DNA of 64,000 nucleotides from Bog-473 sp963828825 (lineage in GTDB: Bacteria > Actinomycetota > Acidimicrobiia > Acidimicrobiales > RAAP-2). The DNA lies in contig CAWHGF010000008.1 of the NCBI GenBank assembly GCA_963828825.1, positions 1 through 64,000 of the forward strand, in the 5' to 3' direction. A model generated the notes under the pieces. It saw nothing but the letters and a program-made list of their open reading frames with translations, was not told where the DNA came from and did not search any database. Positions 17,080 to 25,196 of the stretch are shown one piece after another (the stretch's first letter is position 1; every line of letters starts with the position of its first letter). The translations under genes were made by a program, and so were the position numbers.

Positions 17080-18459
17080 TCAGCGTCCGCGCCCGCGCTC
17101 CGTCGTCACGGGCTCGCGCCACCCGAGCCGGGCCCGCGCCGCGGCAATCTGTCGCTCGGTGCGGACGTGATCAGCCAGACGGCTCGGCGGCAGAGAGACC
17201 AGGCTGGGCGACGGGCTCGTCGGGCCGAGCGGCTCCGCCGTGTGCGCCTGGCCCCACCGCTCCCGGTAGGCGTCCAGGGCGCGGGCGGCGCCCAGCCACA
17301 CCGTGTGGTCGTCGGGGTCGACCGGACGGGGGCCCAGGGCACGCAGGTGGCGGTTCGCCGGCACGACCGTGCGGCGTTGCTGGAGCGGCTCCGCTACTCC
17401 GACCGGCCCGGGCGGCACCCAGTGGGCGACGAGGCGTTCGATCCCTGGCGCCGGGACGCCGTCCCGGGCGGCCACGCCGAATGCCGCCACGACGTCGCGG
17501 CGCCGGGCCCCCCCGTGGGCGGTGAGGGCGATCACGCCGGCGAAGCGGTGCTCGTCGAGCACGGCCGGCCCTCCCCCCGGCAGACGCGGGCCGAGCTGGA
17601 GCTCGGGTGGACCGCCGACGGCAAGGGCCCGGCGCTGCCATTGGACCGCGACGTCGGCGAACGGTGCGCTCGGCGACTTGGTGGGACGGGTGGCCGCCCA
17701 GGCGACGCGGGCACCGCGGACGGAGTGGGCGCCCATCTCGTACATGTGGCGACGGATGTCCGCGCCCCGGGTCGAGAATTCGCCCAGCAGCTCCGGCCCG
17801 ACGCCCGCGATCTCTGCGGTGCGCCCGGGACCCCACGTCCACCGGACGCCGAGGGCGGATGCCAACCCGGCGCGCAGGTGCGCCTCGTAGACCGCGGAGG
17901 CGGCCATGCGGTGGGCATCGATCCCCCGCCGGTCGCAGGCGCCCCAGCGGCCGTCCGCGCCATGGACGAGGTTCGCCAGCAGGACATGGCTGTGGAGGTG
18001 CGGGTCGCCGGTACGGCTGACCCCGTGCATGAACACCGCGGCGACGGCCCCGGTGGTCGGCACCACGTCTCGTGCCTGACCCGATCGCCGGGTGGCGGTG
18101 ATGCCGTGCTGCTCCAGATAGGAAAGCGACCCGGCGACCGCCTGGCCGTGGACGGTCGCCACCGTGCGCGCCACGTCGGCGCCGCCGAGTGCGAACAGCA
18201 CGCTGGCCGATTTGGGCGCGCTGAAGGTGAGGTCGAAGGCCGCCACGGAGACCCGTCCCGATCCGAGCACCACCCCGGTCACCGGATGCCGGCTCTCGAG
18301 CAGCCGCCGGAAGTCGTCGGGCCTGACTGATCCCGCCAGCCCGAGGCCGGCCGCGGCGGTCCCGGCCCAGCGGCCCGATCCGGCCACGGGCAGCTCGCCG
18401 GCGAGGTCGGCAAGGTAGTAGTCGGCCCTGTTCCTCCCCACCCCGTGGACCCCGAGCAC
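17080..18459 (-). CDS. MobF-family (TrwC/TraI-like) relaxase, relaxase domain only
   Basis: DNA-nicking transesterase that starts conjugative mobilisation. It has 459 residues. The N-terminal tyrosine pair DYYLADLA (residues 13-20) is in the place of the catalytic Tyr of TrwC. FDLTFSAPKSASVLFALG (about residue 75) is the MobF signature, and the metal-binding three-His motif is GDPHLHSHVLLANL (about 150). The C-terminal half is Arg/Pro/Gly-rich and has no Walker motifs, so the usual helicase domain of TraI/TrwC is missing. Start at 18459. Paired with the convergent coupling ATPase; no type IV secretion genes, integrase or att sites are in the window. Confidence 0.85.
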   Translation of the reverse strand: MLGVHGVGRNRADYYLADLAGELPVAGSGRWAGTAAAGLGLAGSVRPDDFRRLLESRHPVTGVVLGSGRVSVAAFDLTFSAPKSASVLFALGGADVARTVATVHGQAVAGSLSYLEQHGITATRRSGQARDVVPTTGAVAAVFMHGVSRTGDPHLHSHVLLANLVHGADGRWGACDRRGIDAHRMAASAVYEAHLRAGLASALGVRWTWGPGRTAEIAGVGPELLGEFSTRGADIRRHMYEMGAHSVRGARVAWAATRPTKSPSAPFADVAVQWQRRALAVGGPPELQLGPRLPGGGPAVLDEHRFAGVIALTAHGGARRRDVVAAFGVAARDGVPAPGIERLVAHWVPPGPVGVAEPLQQRRTVVPANRHLRALGPRPVDPDDHTVWLGAARALDAYRERWGQAHTAEPLGPTSPSPSLVSLPPSRLADHVRTERQIAAARARLGWREPVTTERGRGR

Positions 18460-18512
18460 TGCGCCCTCCCCTCACCCCGACGCACCGGCACGGGTGAACG
18501 GTCGGCCCACGA

Positions 18513-18932
18513 TCAGGGCCGGCGGCGCAGCTCCACGATCGGGATCACCCGCGTCGTCGCCTTCTCGTAGTCGGCAAAGCCGGGTTGCGCCGCTACCTGG
18601 GCGGCGTAGAGACGGTCCCGCTCCGGTCCCGAGACGATCGGCACGGCGGTCGCGGCGAAGCGGTCGTCGCCGAACTCGACCTCGACCTCGGGATTGGCGA
18701 GCAGGTTGTGGTACCAGTCGGGATTGGTGGGCGCTCCCGCCTTGGAGGCCACCACGTAGAGGGCGCCGCCGTCGACGAGTCCCATGAGCGGATTCACCCG
18801 CTTCTCTCCAGACTTGGCACCGGTCGTGGTCAGCAGCACCATCGGGGCACCGGCGAACCCCCCACCGACGGCGCCGTGGTTGGCCCGGAATTCCTCGATC
18901 ACCGCATGGTTGAAATCGCTCATTTCGCTCAT
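18513..18932 (-). CDS. Deazaflavin (F420)-dependent nitroreductase family protein (Ddn-like)
   Basis: A 139-residue split-beta-barrel flavin/deazaflavin oxidoreductase of the family that includes mycobacterial Ddn, which uses reduced F420 to reduce quinones and nitro compounds. Family motifs: LLTTTGAKSGEKRVNPLMG, YVVASKAGAPTNPDWYHNLL and VEVEFGDDRF. The N-terminus lacks the extension seen in some Ddn proteins. Its ATG overlaps the pafBC stop (18929-18932), so it is translated behind the DNA-damage regulator. CofC in the same window supports F420 availability. Substrate unknown. Confidence 0.88.
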   Translation of the reverse strand: MSEMSDFNHAVIEEFRANHGAVGGGFAGAPMVLLTTTGAKSGEKRVNPLMGLVDGGALYVVASKAGAPTNPDWYHNLLANPEVEVEFGDDRFAATAVPIVSGPERDRLYAAQVAAQPGFADYEKATTRVIPIVELRRRP

Positions 18933-20899
18933 GCCTGGACGCTATCGGCCTCGCCGACCTCGTAGCGCACCAGCACGCGGCGGGCCGCCTCCGCCGCCAA
19001 GTCGGTCAGCTCGGTCGGGCTCACGACGCGCACCGAGGGGCCGAGTTGCAGCAGGAGGCGTTCGAACCAGGCCATTCCGGAGACGTCGAGGACCACGTCG
19101 GTCACGGTCCCCCCGGCGTCGCGCCGCACGGCGCGCACGGGAACCGACTCGGGCACCCACTGTGCGCCTGGCCCGAGCTGCAGGTGGACCTCGACCGCAC
19201 CGGGCCCCGGAACGAACATCTCCTCCAGCGGCCGCGACCGCGTGACGGAGACGCCGGGACTGTGCTCACGCGGGCGCACGGCCCCGATCCGGTCGACCCG
19301 GAAGCGCCGCATGTCTCCGGCCCGGTGGCAGTAGGCGTCGAGATACCAGTGCCCGTCGATGGTGGCAACCTGCACCGGCTCCACCGTGCGCGTGGTGAGC
19401 TCGTCACGGGAGCCGGAGAGGTAGTCGATCTCGAGCGCCCGGTGGGCATCGGCCGCCTCCCGCACGGCGGCGAGGTGCGTCGGCGCGTCGACATCGAGCC
19501 CGACCGCCTCCCGAGACCCGAGCGCCGCATCGAGCTTGGCCAGGGCGCGGCGCAGTGCGGCGTCCTCCGAGCCCGGCACGGTGAGCAGCAGCCGGGCCGA
19601 TGCCGCCACGGCGAACCCCTCGGCGGGGGTGAGGCGGCGCGGCCGCGCGTACTCCGCCGGCAGGAAGGCCCGGACGGAATGCTCGGACACCTCAATCTCC
19701 ATGAGCGTGTCCGGGGTGTAGGGCGGTGTGCCGCAGCACGCCGCAAGCTCCAACTCGGCCACCAGTTCCTTCTCGCTCATGCCGAAGCGCTGCGCGGCAT
19801 CGGCGATGGGCGCCTGTCCCACCTGCGCCAGCCAGCCGACCAGCGCCAACAGGCGTCGGAGACGCCGGCTGGTCTCACGCCCCGGCGTGCTGTGAGCCGG
19901 CTCTTCCGCCTCCAGCGCGCCATCCGTCTCCGGGACGCATGCCTCGGCCGGGAAGGCCTGAGCAGGGGCCACGACCGCGCCCAGCCAGGCGGTCAGCTCC
20001 TCCCGGAACGAGGCCGGCTCGGTGACGGTGACGTGGTCGAGCAGCCCAAGGACCCAGGAGCGGATGGACGCGAAGGATGACACGCCGAGCACCACGTCGA
20101 CCGACCCGTCGTCAAGCCGGCGGACCACCTTGTCCTCACCGACCTCCTCGGTGACCCGGCGCGCCTCGAGTGCGTCGACCCTCACCCGCATCTCGACCCG
20201 GTCCTCCCCTTCCACCTCCCACGGCTCGTCGGGCAGCGCCGCCTTCACGTCCACGTCGACATCGTCGGGCACCACCGCGTCGCCGGCCTCGCCGCGGGAG
20301 ACCTCACCCTCGATGCGGTCCACCCGGAACGTGCGCACGGCCGTCCGGTCGAGGTCCCAGGCCACCAGGTACCAGTGGCCGAAGCGGAACCACAACCCGA
20401 CGGGCGCCACCCGCCTCGCTTCGGCGCGGTAGGCGAAAGCCGCGGTGGCGTGCGTGCGCACGGCCTCGAAGAGCTCGATCAGCGCTGCCGGCGGCACCAT
20501 GGACGCGATCGGGCGCACGTCGCCCAACCCGGCTGCGCCCAGCTTCAGCAGCGCGTCACGACCGCTAGGATCGCCCAGGTGGACGCCGGCGACGGCGAGG
20601 TGGAGCGCAACCTGCTCGTCGGGTTCGAGGTCGAGGTCGGGCAGGTAGAACGACTCGCGGTCGATCTGATACCCGTACTGCTCGTGGCCGGGCAGGCGTT
20701 GGGTGAGGACAGGGATGCCTTCGTCACGCAGCAACCGTTTGTCCCGCTCGAAGGCTTGACGGCGCGCCGAGTGCTCCGTCGGATAGCCCGGGACCTGGTG
20801 CGCAATGGCGTCGAGCGTCAGCGGCTGCCGCGTGTCGAGCAGCACGAGTACCAGATCAGTGACGCGCTCCAGCCGGTCGAGCTTTGCGGGGGCCTCCAT
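18929..20899 (-). CDS. pafBC: PafB-PafC fusion, WYL-domain transcriptional activator
   Basis: Single-chain version of the actinobacterial PafB/PafC heterodimer that, with RNA polymerase, activates the RecA/LexA-independent DNA-damage response. It has 656 residues from ATG 20899. The first half has an N-terminal winged HTH (KLDRLERVTDLVLVLLDTRQ) and a WYL domain (PVGLWFRFGHWYLVAWD). The second half repeats the plan: HTH around RRLRRLLALVGWLAQVG, then WYL (VATIDGHWYLDAYC) and a C-terminal WCX region. Fused PafBC proteins are known in other Actinobacteria. No pup/prcBA genes are in the window. It is the first gene of a unit with the ddn-like gene and lies 29 bp from the divergent ctaG-like gene. 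Confidence 0.92.
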   Translation of the reverse strand: MEAPAKLDRLERVTDLVLVLLDTRQPLTLDAIAHQVPGYPTEHSARRQAFERDKRLLRDEGIPVLTQRLPGHEQYGYQIDRESFYLPDLDLEPDEQVALHLAVAGVHLGDPSGRDALLKLGAAGLGDVRPIASMVPPAALIELFEAVRTHATAAFAYRAEARRVAPVGLWFRFGHWYLVAWDLDRTAVRTFRVDRIEGEVSRGEAGDAVVPDDVDVDVKAALPDEPWEVEGEDRVEMRVRVDALEARRVTEEVGEDKVVRRLDDGSVDVVLGVSSFASIRSWVLGLLDHVTVTEPASFREELTAWLGAVVAPAQAFPAEACVPETDGALEAEEPAHSTPGRETSRRLRRLLALVGWLAQVGQAPIADAAQRFGMSEKELVAELELAACCGTPPYTPDTLMEIEVSEHSVRAFLPAEYARPRRLTPAEGFAVAASARLLLTVPGSEDAALRRALAKLDAALGSREAVGLDVDAPTHLAAVREAADAHRALEIDYLSGSRDELTTRTVEPVQVATIDGHWYLDAYCHRAGDMRRFRVDRIGAVRPREHSPGVSVTRSRPLEEMFVPGPGAVEVHLQLGPGAQWVPESVPVRAVRRDAGGTVTDVVLDVSGMAWFERLLLQLGPSVRVVSPTELTDLAAEAARRVLVRYEVGEADSVQA

Positions 20900-20928
20900 C
20901 GCCCAGAGCCTACGGCGGGCGCCGGCCC

Positions 20929-21798
20929 GTGATCGCCGCCGCCCGTCCCTTCGACTGGCATCTGCACCTGCTGTGGCTGCTCGCCCTGCTCGGCCTCGTG
21001 GCCGGCTACCTGTGGGCGACGCAGCGACAGGGCTGTACCGCGACGCCACGTCAGAAGCTTCTCTTCCTCGGCGGTGTCGTCCTCCTCGCGGGTGCCCTGA
21101 CGTGGCCGCTCGGCGACCTGGCCAGCCATTGGCTCCTCTTCGCTCTCGTGCTCCAGCGGCTGTTGCTGACCCTCGCCGTGCCACCGCTCCTGGTCCTCGG
21201 GACACCGCGTCCGATCATCGGCCGCCTGACCCGGCCAGCGGCCGTCGACGCCGTGCTGCGCGTGGCGGTCCGGCCCCTACCGGCCGTGGCGATCGTCACC
21301 GTCGTCGCCGTGGGGACGCTGACCGTGGGCGCCGTGAGCCTCGCCGCGCACTCTGTCGTCGCCCGTACCGTCGTGCAGCTGGTCGTGCTCGCCTCAGGCT
21401 TCGTGCTGTGGGCACCGGTCCTGACGGAGCTCCCGGGCGCCCAGCGCCTGTCCGCACTGGGGCGCGGTGGCTATCTCATCGTGCAGTCGATCGTGCCCAG
21501 CTTCCTCTCCATCGTGTGGATCTTCGCCCGGCACTCGCTCTATCCCACGTTCACCTACACGGGCACCATCGCGGGCATGTCCCCGCTCCTCGATCAGGAG
21601 CTGGCCGGCTTCCTCGCCAAGCTGAGCACCATCGCGGTCCTCTGGACCGTGGCGTTCGTGATCATGACGCGGGCCGAGACCGCCGGCGAGGACACCGATC
21701 CGCTCGTGTGGTCCGACGTCGAACGCGAGATTCAGCGCGCCGAGCGCCGCGACAGGCGGCAGGGGTGGCCCGGTCCGCCGGCCGCCGGGTCCGGATGA
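20929..21798 (+). CDS. CtaG-family cytochrome c oxidase assembly-like membrane protein
   Basis: A 289-residue integral membrane protein with about seven helices, from GTG 20929 (VIAAARPFDWHLHLLWLL). Recognisable features of the caa3-type CtaG family are the FDWHLHLLWL start, LTWPLGDLASHWLLFALVLQ (aromatic/His-containing helix), PPLLVLGTPRP and LYPTFTYTG. The family is linked to assembly of the copper centre of cytochrome oxidase, but molecular function is not proven. The tail is basic and cytoplasmic. Divergent from pafBC, with the erm-like gene 62 bp downstream on the same strand. Confidence 0.82.
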   Translation: MIAAARPFDWHLHLLWLLALLGLVAGYLWATQRQGCTATPRQKLLFLGGVVLLAGALTWPLGDLASHWLLFALVLQRLLLTLAVPPLLVLGTPRPIIGRLTRPAAVDAVLRVAVRPLPAVAIVTVVAVGTLTVGAVSLAAHSVVARTVVQLVVLASGFVLWAPVLTELPGAQRLSALGRGGYLIVQSIVPSFLSIVWIFARHSLYPTFTYTGTIAGMSPLLDQELAGFLAKLSTIAVLWTVAFVIMTRAETAGEDTDPLVWSDVEREIQRAERRDRRQGWPGPPAAGSG

Positions 21799-21860
21799 GG
21801 GTGGTGTCGGGGACTTCATCGGGGCACAATGGGGATCTATGGCTTGCATGGTGATGCTTC

Positions 21861-22502
21861 GTGTCCGCGGGCAAGCGGACACCTCGGGACGAGCGACGGC
21901 GCCGTCTCGGTCAGAACTTCCTCCGGCCTGACCTGGCCGCCACCCTGGTCGCCGAGGCGGCCTTCGACGCCGGTGATCTCGTGGTCGAGATCGGTGCCGG
22001 CCGCGGCGCCTTCACGTTCGCGCTGGCCCGGCACGGTATCGACGTGATCGCGCTGGAACGAGATCCCCGCTGGGCGGAACACCTGCGTCGGGAGGTGCGA
22101 CGGCAGGGCGCGGCGCGCGTCACCGTCGTGTGCTGCGACGCGCTCCACTACCGGATGCCTCGCCGTCCCTTCCGTGCCATGGGCTCGCTTCCCTTCGGTG
22201 CCACCACGGCCCTGCTGCGCCACCTGCTCGACGACCGGGGCAGTGGCCTGCGCCGTGCCGATCTGGTCGTGCAGTGGGAAGTGGCGCGCAAACGGGCGGC
22301 GATGCCCCCCACCACCTTGCTCTCCACGGCGTGGGCGCCCTGGTGGTCGTTCGCCCTGGGCCGACGTCTCCCGGCCGACGCCTTCCGTCCGGTGCCCTCC
22401 GTCGACGCCGCCGTTCTCCGCGTCACACGCCGGGAGCCACCACTGCTGCCGGACCACATGGCCGACGCCTATGCGTCGTTCGTACGGCGCCAATGGAAGT
22501 AA
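21861..22502 (+). CDS. Erm/KsgA-family rRNA adenine N6-methyltransferase-like protein
   Basis: SAM-dependent methyltransferase of the family that dimethylates 23S A2058 (Erm) or 16S A1518/A1519 (KsgA). It has 213 residues from GTG 21861. RRLGQNFLRPDLAATLV is the family N-terminus, motif I is VVEIGAGRGAFTFALA, motif II acidic residue is in VIALERDP, and motif III is VVCCDALHYRMP. Motif IV, normally Asn-Leu/Ile-Pro-Tyr/Phe, reads GSLPFG, so the catalytic-pocket Asn is Ser. The C-terminal domain is short. The overall pattern is closer to actinobacterial Erm than to KsgA, but the motif IV change makes activity doubtful. Confidence 0.78.
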   Translation: MSAGKRTPRDERRRRLGQNFLRPDLAATLVAEAAFDAGDLVVEIGAGRGAFTFALARHGIDVIALERDPRWAEHLRREVRRQGAARVTVVCCDALHYRMPRRPFRAMGSLPFGATTALLRHLLDDRGSGLRRADLVVQWEVARKRAAMPPTTLLSTAWAPWWSFALGRRLPADAFRPVPSVDAAVLRVTRREPPLLPDHMADAYASFVRRQWK

Positions 22503-22737
22503 CGGCTCCCGGTGGTATGGAGGAGGCGTGGTCGGTGCCCGACGTCTAACTCTTGGCGGAAGGGCGCGGCGGCGAGGTGGCCGTCCCGCACCTGACGCTG
22601 ACCTTCCTCGACTCCGGCCTCGCACTGGAGAAGTCCGACCGAGGACCCGTCTGGGACGGCGCCTGGGGCGCGCTGGTGTACCTCACGTCTTGCTGCTCTG
22701 CACCGCGCACGTCATCACCTTTGAGCGCGTGGCGCTC

Positions 22738-23064
22738 TCAGGCCAGCGAGGCGCTCCGGAGCTCGTCGAGCGAGAGCTCGGCCGTCTGGTTCCCTCCGCA
22801 CTGCGGGCAGTGCTCGACGTGGCGCCAGGACCGGAGCAGACGAGTGCCCTCCGGATTGAGCAGCACGACGAACGATTCCGAAATCGGGTCGATCTCGAGC
22901 CCGTAGTAAGCCCGCCAGGCGGTCGTGGCAGCATGAACGTCGAGCGCGAGACCCTTCAGCACGCGCCGGAAACGCAGCCTGTCGGTGTCGAAGATCCAGG
23001 TGCTGTGGCAGGACTCGAGGACGAACAACGCATCGCCTGTGGGGGGGACCACATCGGTGATCAT
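22738..23064 (-). CDS. Hypothetical protein with a CPxC motif
   Basis: A 108-residue soluble protein I do not recognise. It begins with MITDVVPPTGDALFVLE from ATG 23064 and is strongly GC3-biased. Near the C-terminus HVEHCPQCGGNQTAEL offers one Cys pair, half of a zinc ribbon, and would need a partner or dimer for a full site. FDTDRLRFRRVL and ISESFVVLLNPEGTRLL look like a small alpha/beta domain. It lies alone: 85 bp of AT-richer sequence separates it from the carboxyltransferase stop upstream. The 235 bp downstream, to the erm-like stop, hold only a weak TTG-started fragment at 22553 on the other strand. Confidence 0.6.
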   Translation of the reverse strand: MITDVVPPTGDALFVLESCHSTWIFDTDRLRFRRVLKGLALDVHAATTAWRAYYGLEIDPISESFVVLLNPEGTRLLRSWRHVEHCPQCGGNQTAELSLDELRSASLA

Positions 23065-23149
23065 GCCCGATATTTTCCCGAGTTCGGCGTCGAATGCACC
23101 TCAGCCTCGTTACGAAATGGTGACAATCCACGTTTTCCCTGGTGAACCC

Positions 23150-24496
23150 CTATTGTGGCCCGGCGTCGTGCTTCCGGCCCACCACCAACTCCCGTTTCGT
23201 GCAGAGCTGGCGCAGGACCCCGCACAGCACGATGCGGCTGTCCGCGGGGTCGACGACCTGGTCGATCAGCCCCCGCTCCGAGGCCGGCCACGGATTGAGG
23301 TAGGCACTCTCGTAGGCCAGCTCCCGGTCCGCCCGTTCCGCGGGCTCGAGGCCCCGGTGGAGGATCTGAACGGCGCCGGACGCCCCCATGACGGCCACCT
23401 CGGCCCCCGGCCAGGCCAGGCAGATGTCGTTGCCGATGCCCCTCGAGTCCATGACGATGTAGGCGCCGCCGAAGGCCTTGCGAAGGACCAGGCACAACCG
23501 CGGCACCGTCGCCTGGGCATAGGAGAACGCCAGCTCAGCCCCGTGTCGGATCATGCCGCGCCATTCGAGGTCCTTGCCGGGCAGGAACCCCGGTGTGTCG
23601 ACCAGGCTCACGATGGGGAGGTTGAAGGCGTCGCAGAGCCGGACGAAGCGGGCCCCCTTCTGCGACGCCGCGATGTCGAGGGTGCCGGCCAGTATCCGGG
23701 GCTGGTTGGCCACGAATCCGACCGGCATCCCACCCAGACGGGCGAATGCGGTGACGAGCTGCCCCGCCCACCGCGGCCACAGCTCCCGGAGCTCGCCGTC
23801 GTCGCACAACGACCGGACCACCTCCCGCACGTCATAGGTGGCCGCCTTGCGGTCGGGGATGACGGTGCGCAGCTCGGGCGTGGGGCGCAGCACGGAATCG
23901 CTGACGGGGGCGAGCGGGGGAACCTCGTCCGTGTTCGACGGCAGGTACTCGAGGAGCTCGGCCACGGCGCCGTCCACGTCGTCGGACTGCACGGCGCACA
24001 AGCCGCTCGCCGTGGCATGGACAGCCGAGCCACCCAGCTCGCTGATCCCGACCTCGATCCCGGTGAACTCCGCCACCATCTGCGGGCCCGAGACGAAGGC
24101 CACCGCCTCAGAGCTCATGACGACCAGGTCGGAGAGGCCGAGCAGCAGGGCGGGACCGGAGACCACGGGACCCGTCGCCGCGGCGATCACCGGCACCTGG
24201 CCGCTGCAGCGCGAGATGGCGGCGGCGGCGCGCCCCCACCCGTGCAGTGCCGCAACGCCGTCGAGAACGTCGGCCCCGCTCGATGCCACGAAGAAGACGA
24301 GCGGGATCCCGAGCTCGCGGGCCTGGTCGGCCGCCTCGGCCAGCCGCACCCCGTCCGCGTGCGTGATGGCGCCGCGCCGCATGGTGCCGAGCGACCGCGC
24401 AATGACCACATCGCGCCCGCCGATCCGGCCGACCTCCGACGTGACGGCGCCGACGATCCCCTTGCCGACCGCGGGCGCCTCCTCCACTTGGGTCAC
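23150..24496 (-). CDS. Acyl-CoA carboxylase carboxyltransferase (beta) subunit
   Basis: Transfers the carboxyl group from biotin to an acyl-CoA (acetyl- or propionyl-CoA type). It has 448 residues from GTG 24496, about 60-80 shorter at the N-terminus than usual AccD/PccB subunits. Both crotonase-like halves are present: N-half with FFVASSGADVLDG and ATGPVVSGPALLLGLSD (oxyanion region), then GGSAVHATASGLC; C-half with VDTPGFLPGKDLEWRGMI, KAFGGAYIVMDSRGIGND and AWPGAEVAVMGASGAV. No biotin carboxylase or biotin carrier subunit is adjacent, so the partner must be elsewhere. Acyl specificity cannot be assigned. Confidence 0.88.
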   Translation of the reverse strand: MTQVEEAPAVGKGIVGAVTSEVGRIGGRDVVIARSLGTMRRGAITHADGVRLAEAADQARELGIPLVFFVASSGADVLDGVAALHGWGRAAAAISRCSGQVPVIAAATGPVVSGPALLLGLSDLVVMSSEAVAFVSGPQMVAEFTGIEVGISELGGSAVHATASGLCAVQSDDVDGAVAELLEYLPSNTDEVPPLAPVSDSVLRPTPELRTVIPDRKAATYDVREVVRSLCDDGELRELWPRWAGQLVTAFARLGGMPVGFVANQPRILAGTLDIAASQKGARFVRLCDAFNLPIVSLVDTPGFLPGKDLEWRGMIRHGAELAFSYAQATVPRLCLVLRKAFGGAYIVMDSRGIGNDICLAWPGAEVAVMGASGAVQILHRGLEPAERADRELAYESAYLNPWPASERGLIDQVVDPADSRIVLCGVLRQLCTKRELVVGRKHDAGPQ

Positions 24497-24589
24497 CGGG
24501 ACCGAATGTAGACCAGCCGGCGAAGCCGGCTCACCGGCAACGATCGCGTGCGGAGCGAAGGGGGATGGCGGGGAGGGGACGAACGAGAA

Positions 24590-25081
24590 TTAGAGGTGGT
24601 TGACCTCGGGCCGGCGCCAGGGCCCGGACCGACCGCCGGACTTCTCCCACAGCGCCAGGTGCTCCACGGTCATGGTGCGATCGGCCGACTTGCACATGTC
24701 GTAGACCGTGAGCGCCGCCACGGCGCAGGCGGTCATCGCCTCCATCTCGACCCCGGTGCGGTCGACGGTCTCGACCTGGGCCTCGACCTCGACGTAGTCG
24801 TCACCGATGGAGAAGTTGACGCCGATAGAGCCCACCAGGACGGGGTGGCACATGGGGATCAGCTCCGCCGTGCGCTTCGCCGCCTGAATCCCGGCGATCC
24901 GGGCCGCCGCCAGCACATCCCCCTTGGTGATGGCGTTGTTGGCGACCTGCGTCGTCGTCTCGGGCAACATCGAGACCCGGCAACGGGCCAGGGCCCGGCG
25001 ATGCGTGGGCTCGCGGGGCGTGACGTCGACCATGCGGGCGCCGCCCAGCGGGTCGAGATTGGCCAGCATGCGGTCGGACAC
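24590..25081 (-). CDS. moaC: Cyclic pyranopterin monophosphate synthase
   Basis: Second step of molybdenum cofactor biosynthesis, converting 3',8-cyclo-GTP to cPMP. It has 163 residues. Start GTG 25081 or ATG 25069. ARMVDVTPREPTHRRALA is the MoaC N-terminal signature, IPMCHPVLVG carries the active-site His, and DRTGVEMEAMTACAVAALTV carries the conserved Glu. TAGACT ends 8 bp before the GTG on this strand, suggesting a leaderless transcript. No other mo-genes are in the window. Confidence 0.94.
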   Translation of the reverse strand: MSDRMLANLDPLGGARMVDVTPREPTHRRALARCRVSMLPETTTQVANNAITKGDVLAAARIAGIQAAKRTAELIPMCHPVLVGSIGVNFSIGDDYVEVEAQVETVDRTGVEMEAMTACAVAALTVYDMCKSADRTMTVEHLALWEKSGGRSGPWRRPEVNHL

Positions 25082-25142
25082 GAGGGTGAAGTCTACGACC
25101 TGCGATGACCCTGGTCCGACGTTGCCGGCGTGCTCCGGCGGG

Positions 25143-25148
25143 TAGACT
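25143..25148 (+). promoter_or_regulatory. Candidate -10 box of the fmdB-like gene
   Basis: TAGACT (TANNNT) would start transcription near 25155, inside the CIRCE-like dyad, which is where a repressor could block initiation. A TTGCCG at 25123 is 14 bp upstream, shorter than an ideal spacer. Confidence 0.45.
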
Positions 25149-25174
25149 TGGCAGTCTCAGGCAGTGAGTGCCAA
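25148..25174. promoter_or_regulatory. CIRCE-like operator (HrcA-type heat-shock site)
   Basis: TTGGCAGTC (25148-25156), nine-base spacer, GAGTGCCAA (25166-25174). The arms and the exact nine-base spacing match CIRCE (TTAGCACTC-N9-GAGTGCTAA) at 15 of 18 arm positions; eight of nine arm pairs are complementary. It sits over the predicted transcription start of the fmdB-like gene. hrcA itself is not in the window. Confidence 0.65.
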
Positions 25175-25196
25175 CCAGCGGCCCCGGAGGAGTCCC

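Noticed and set aside
22553..22680. Short + strand frame beginning LAEGRGGEVAVPHLTLTF
   Set aside because: Looks faintly protein-like but has only a TTG start, no ribosome site, and runs into the antisense of the CPxC protein gene.
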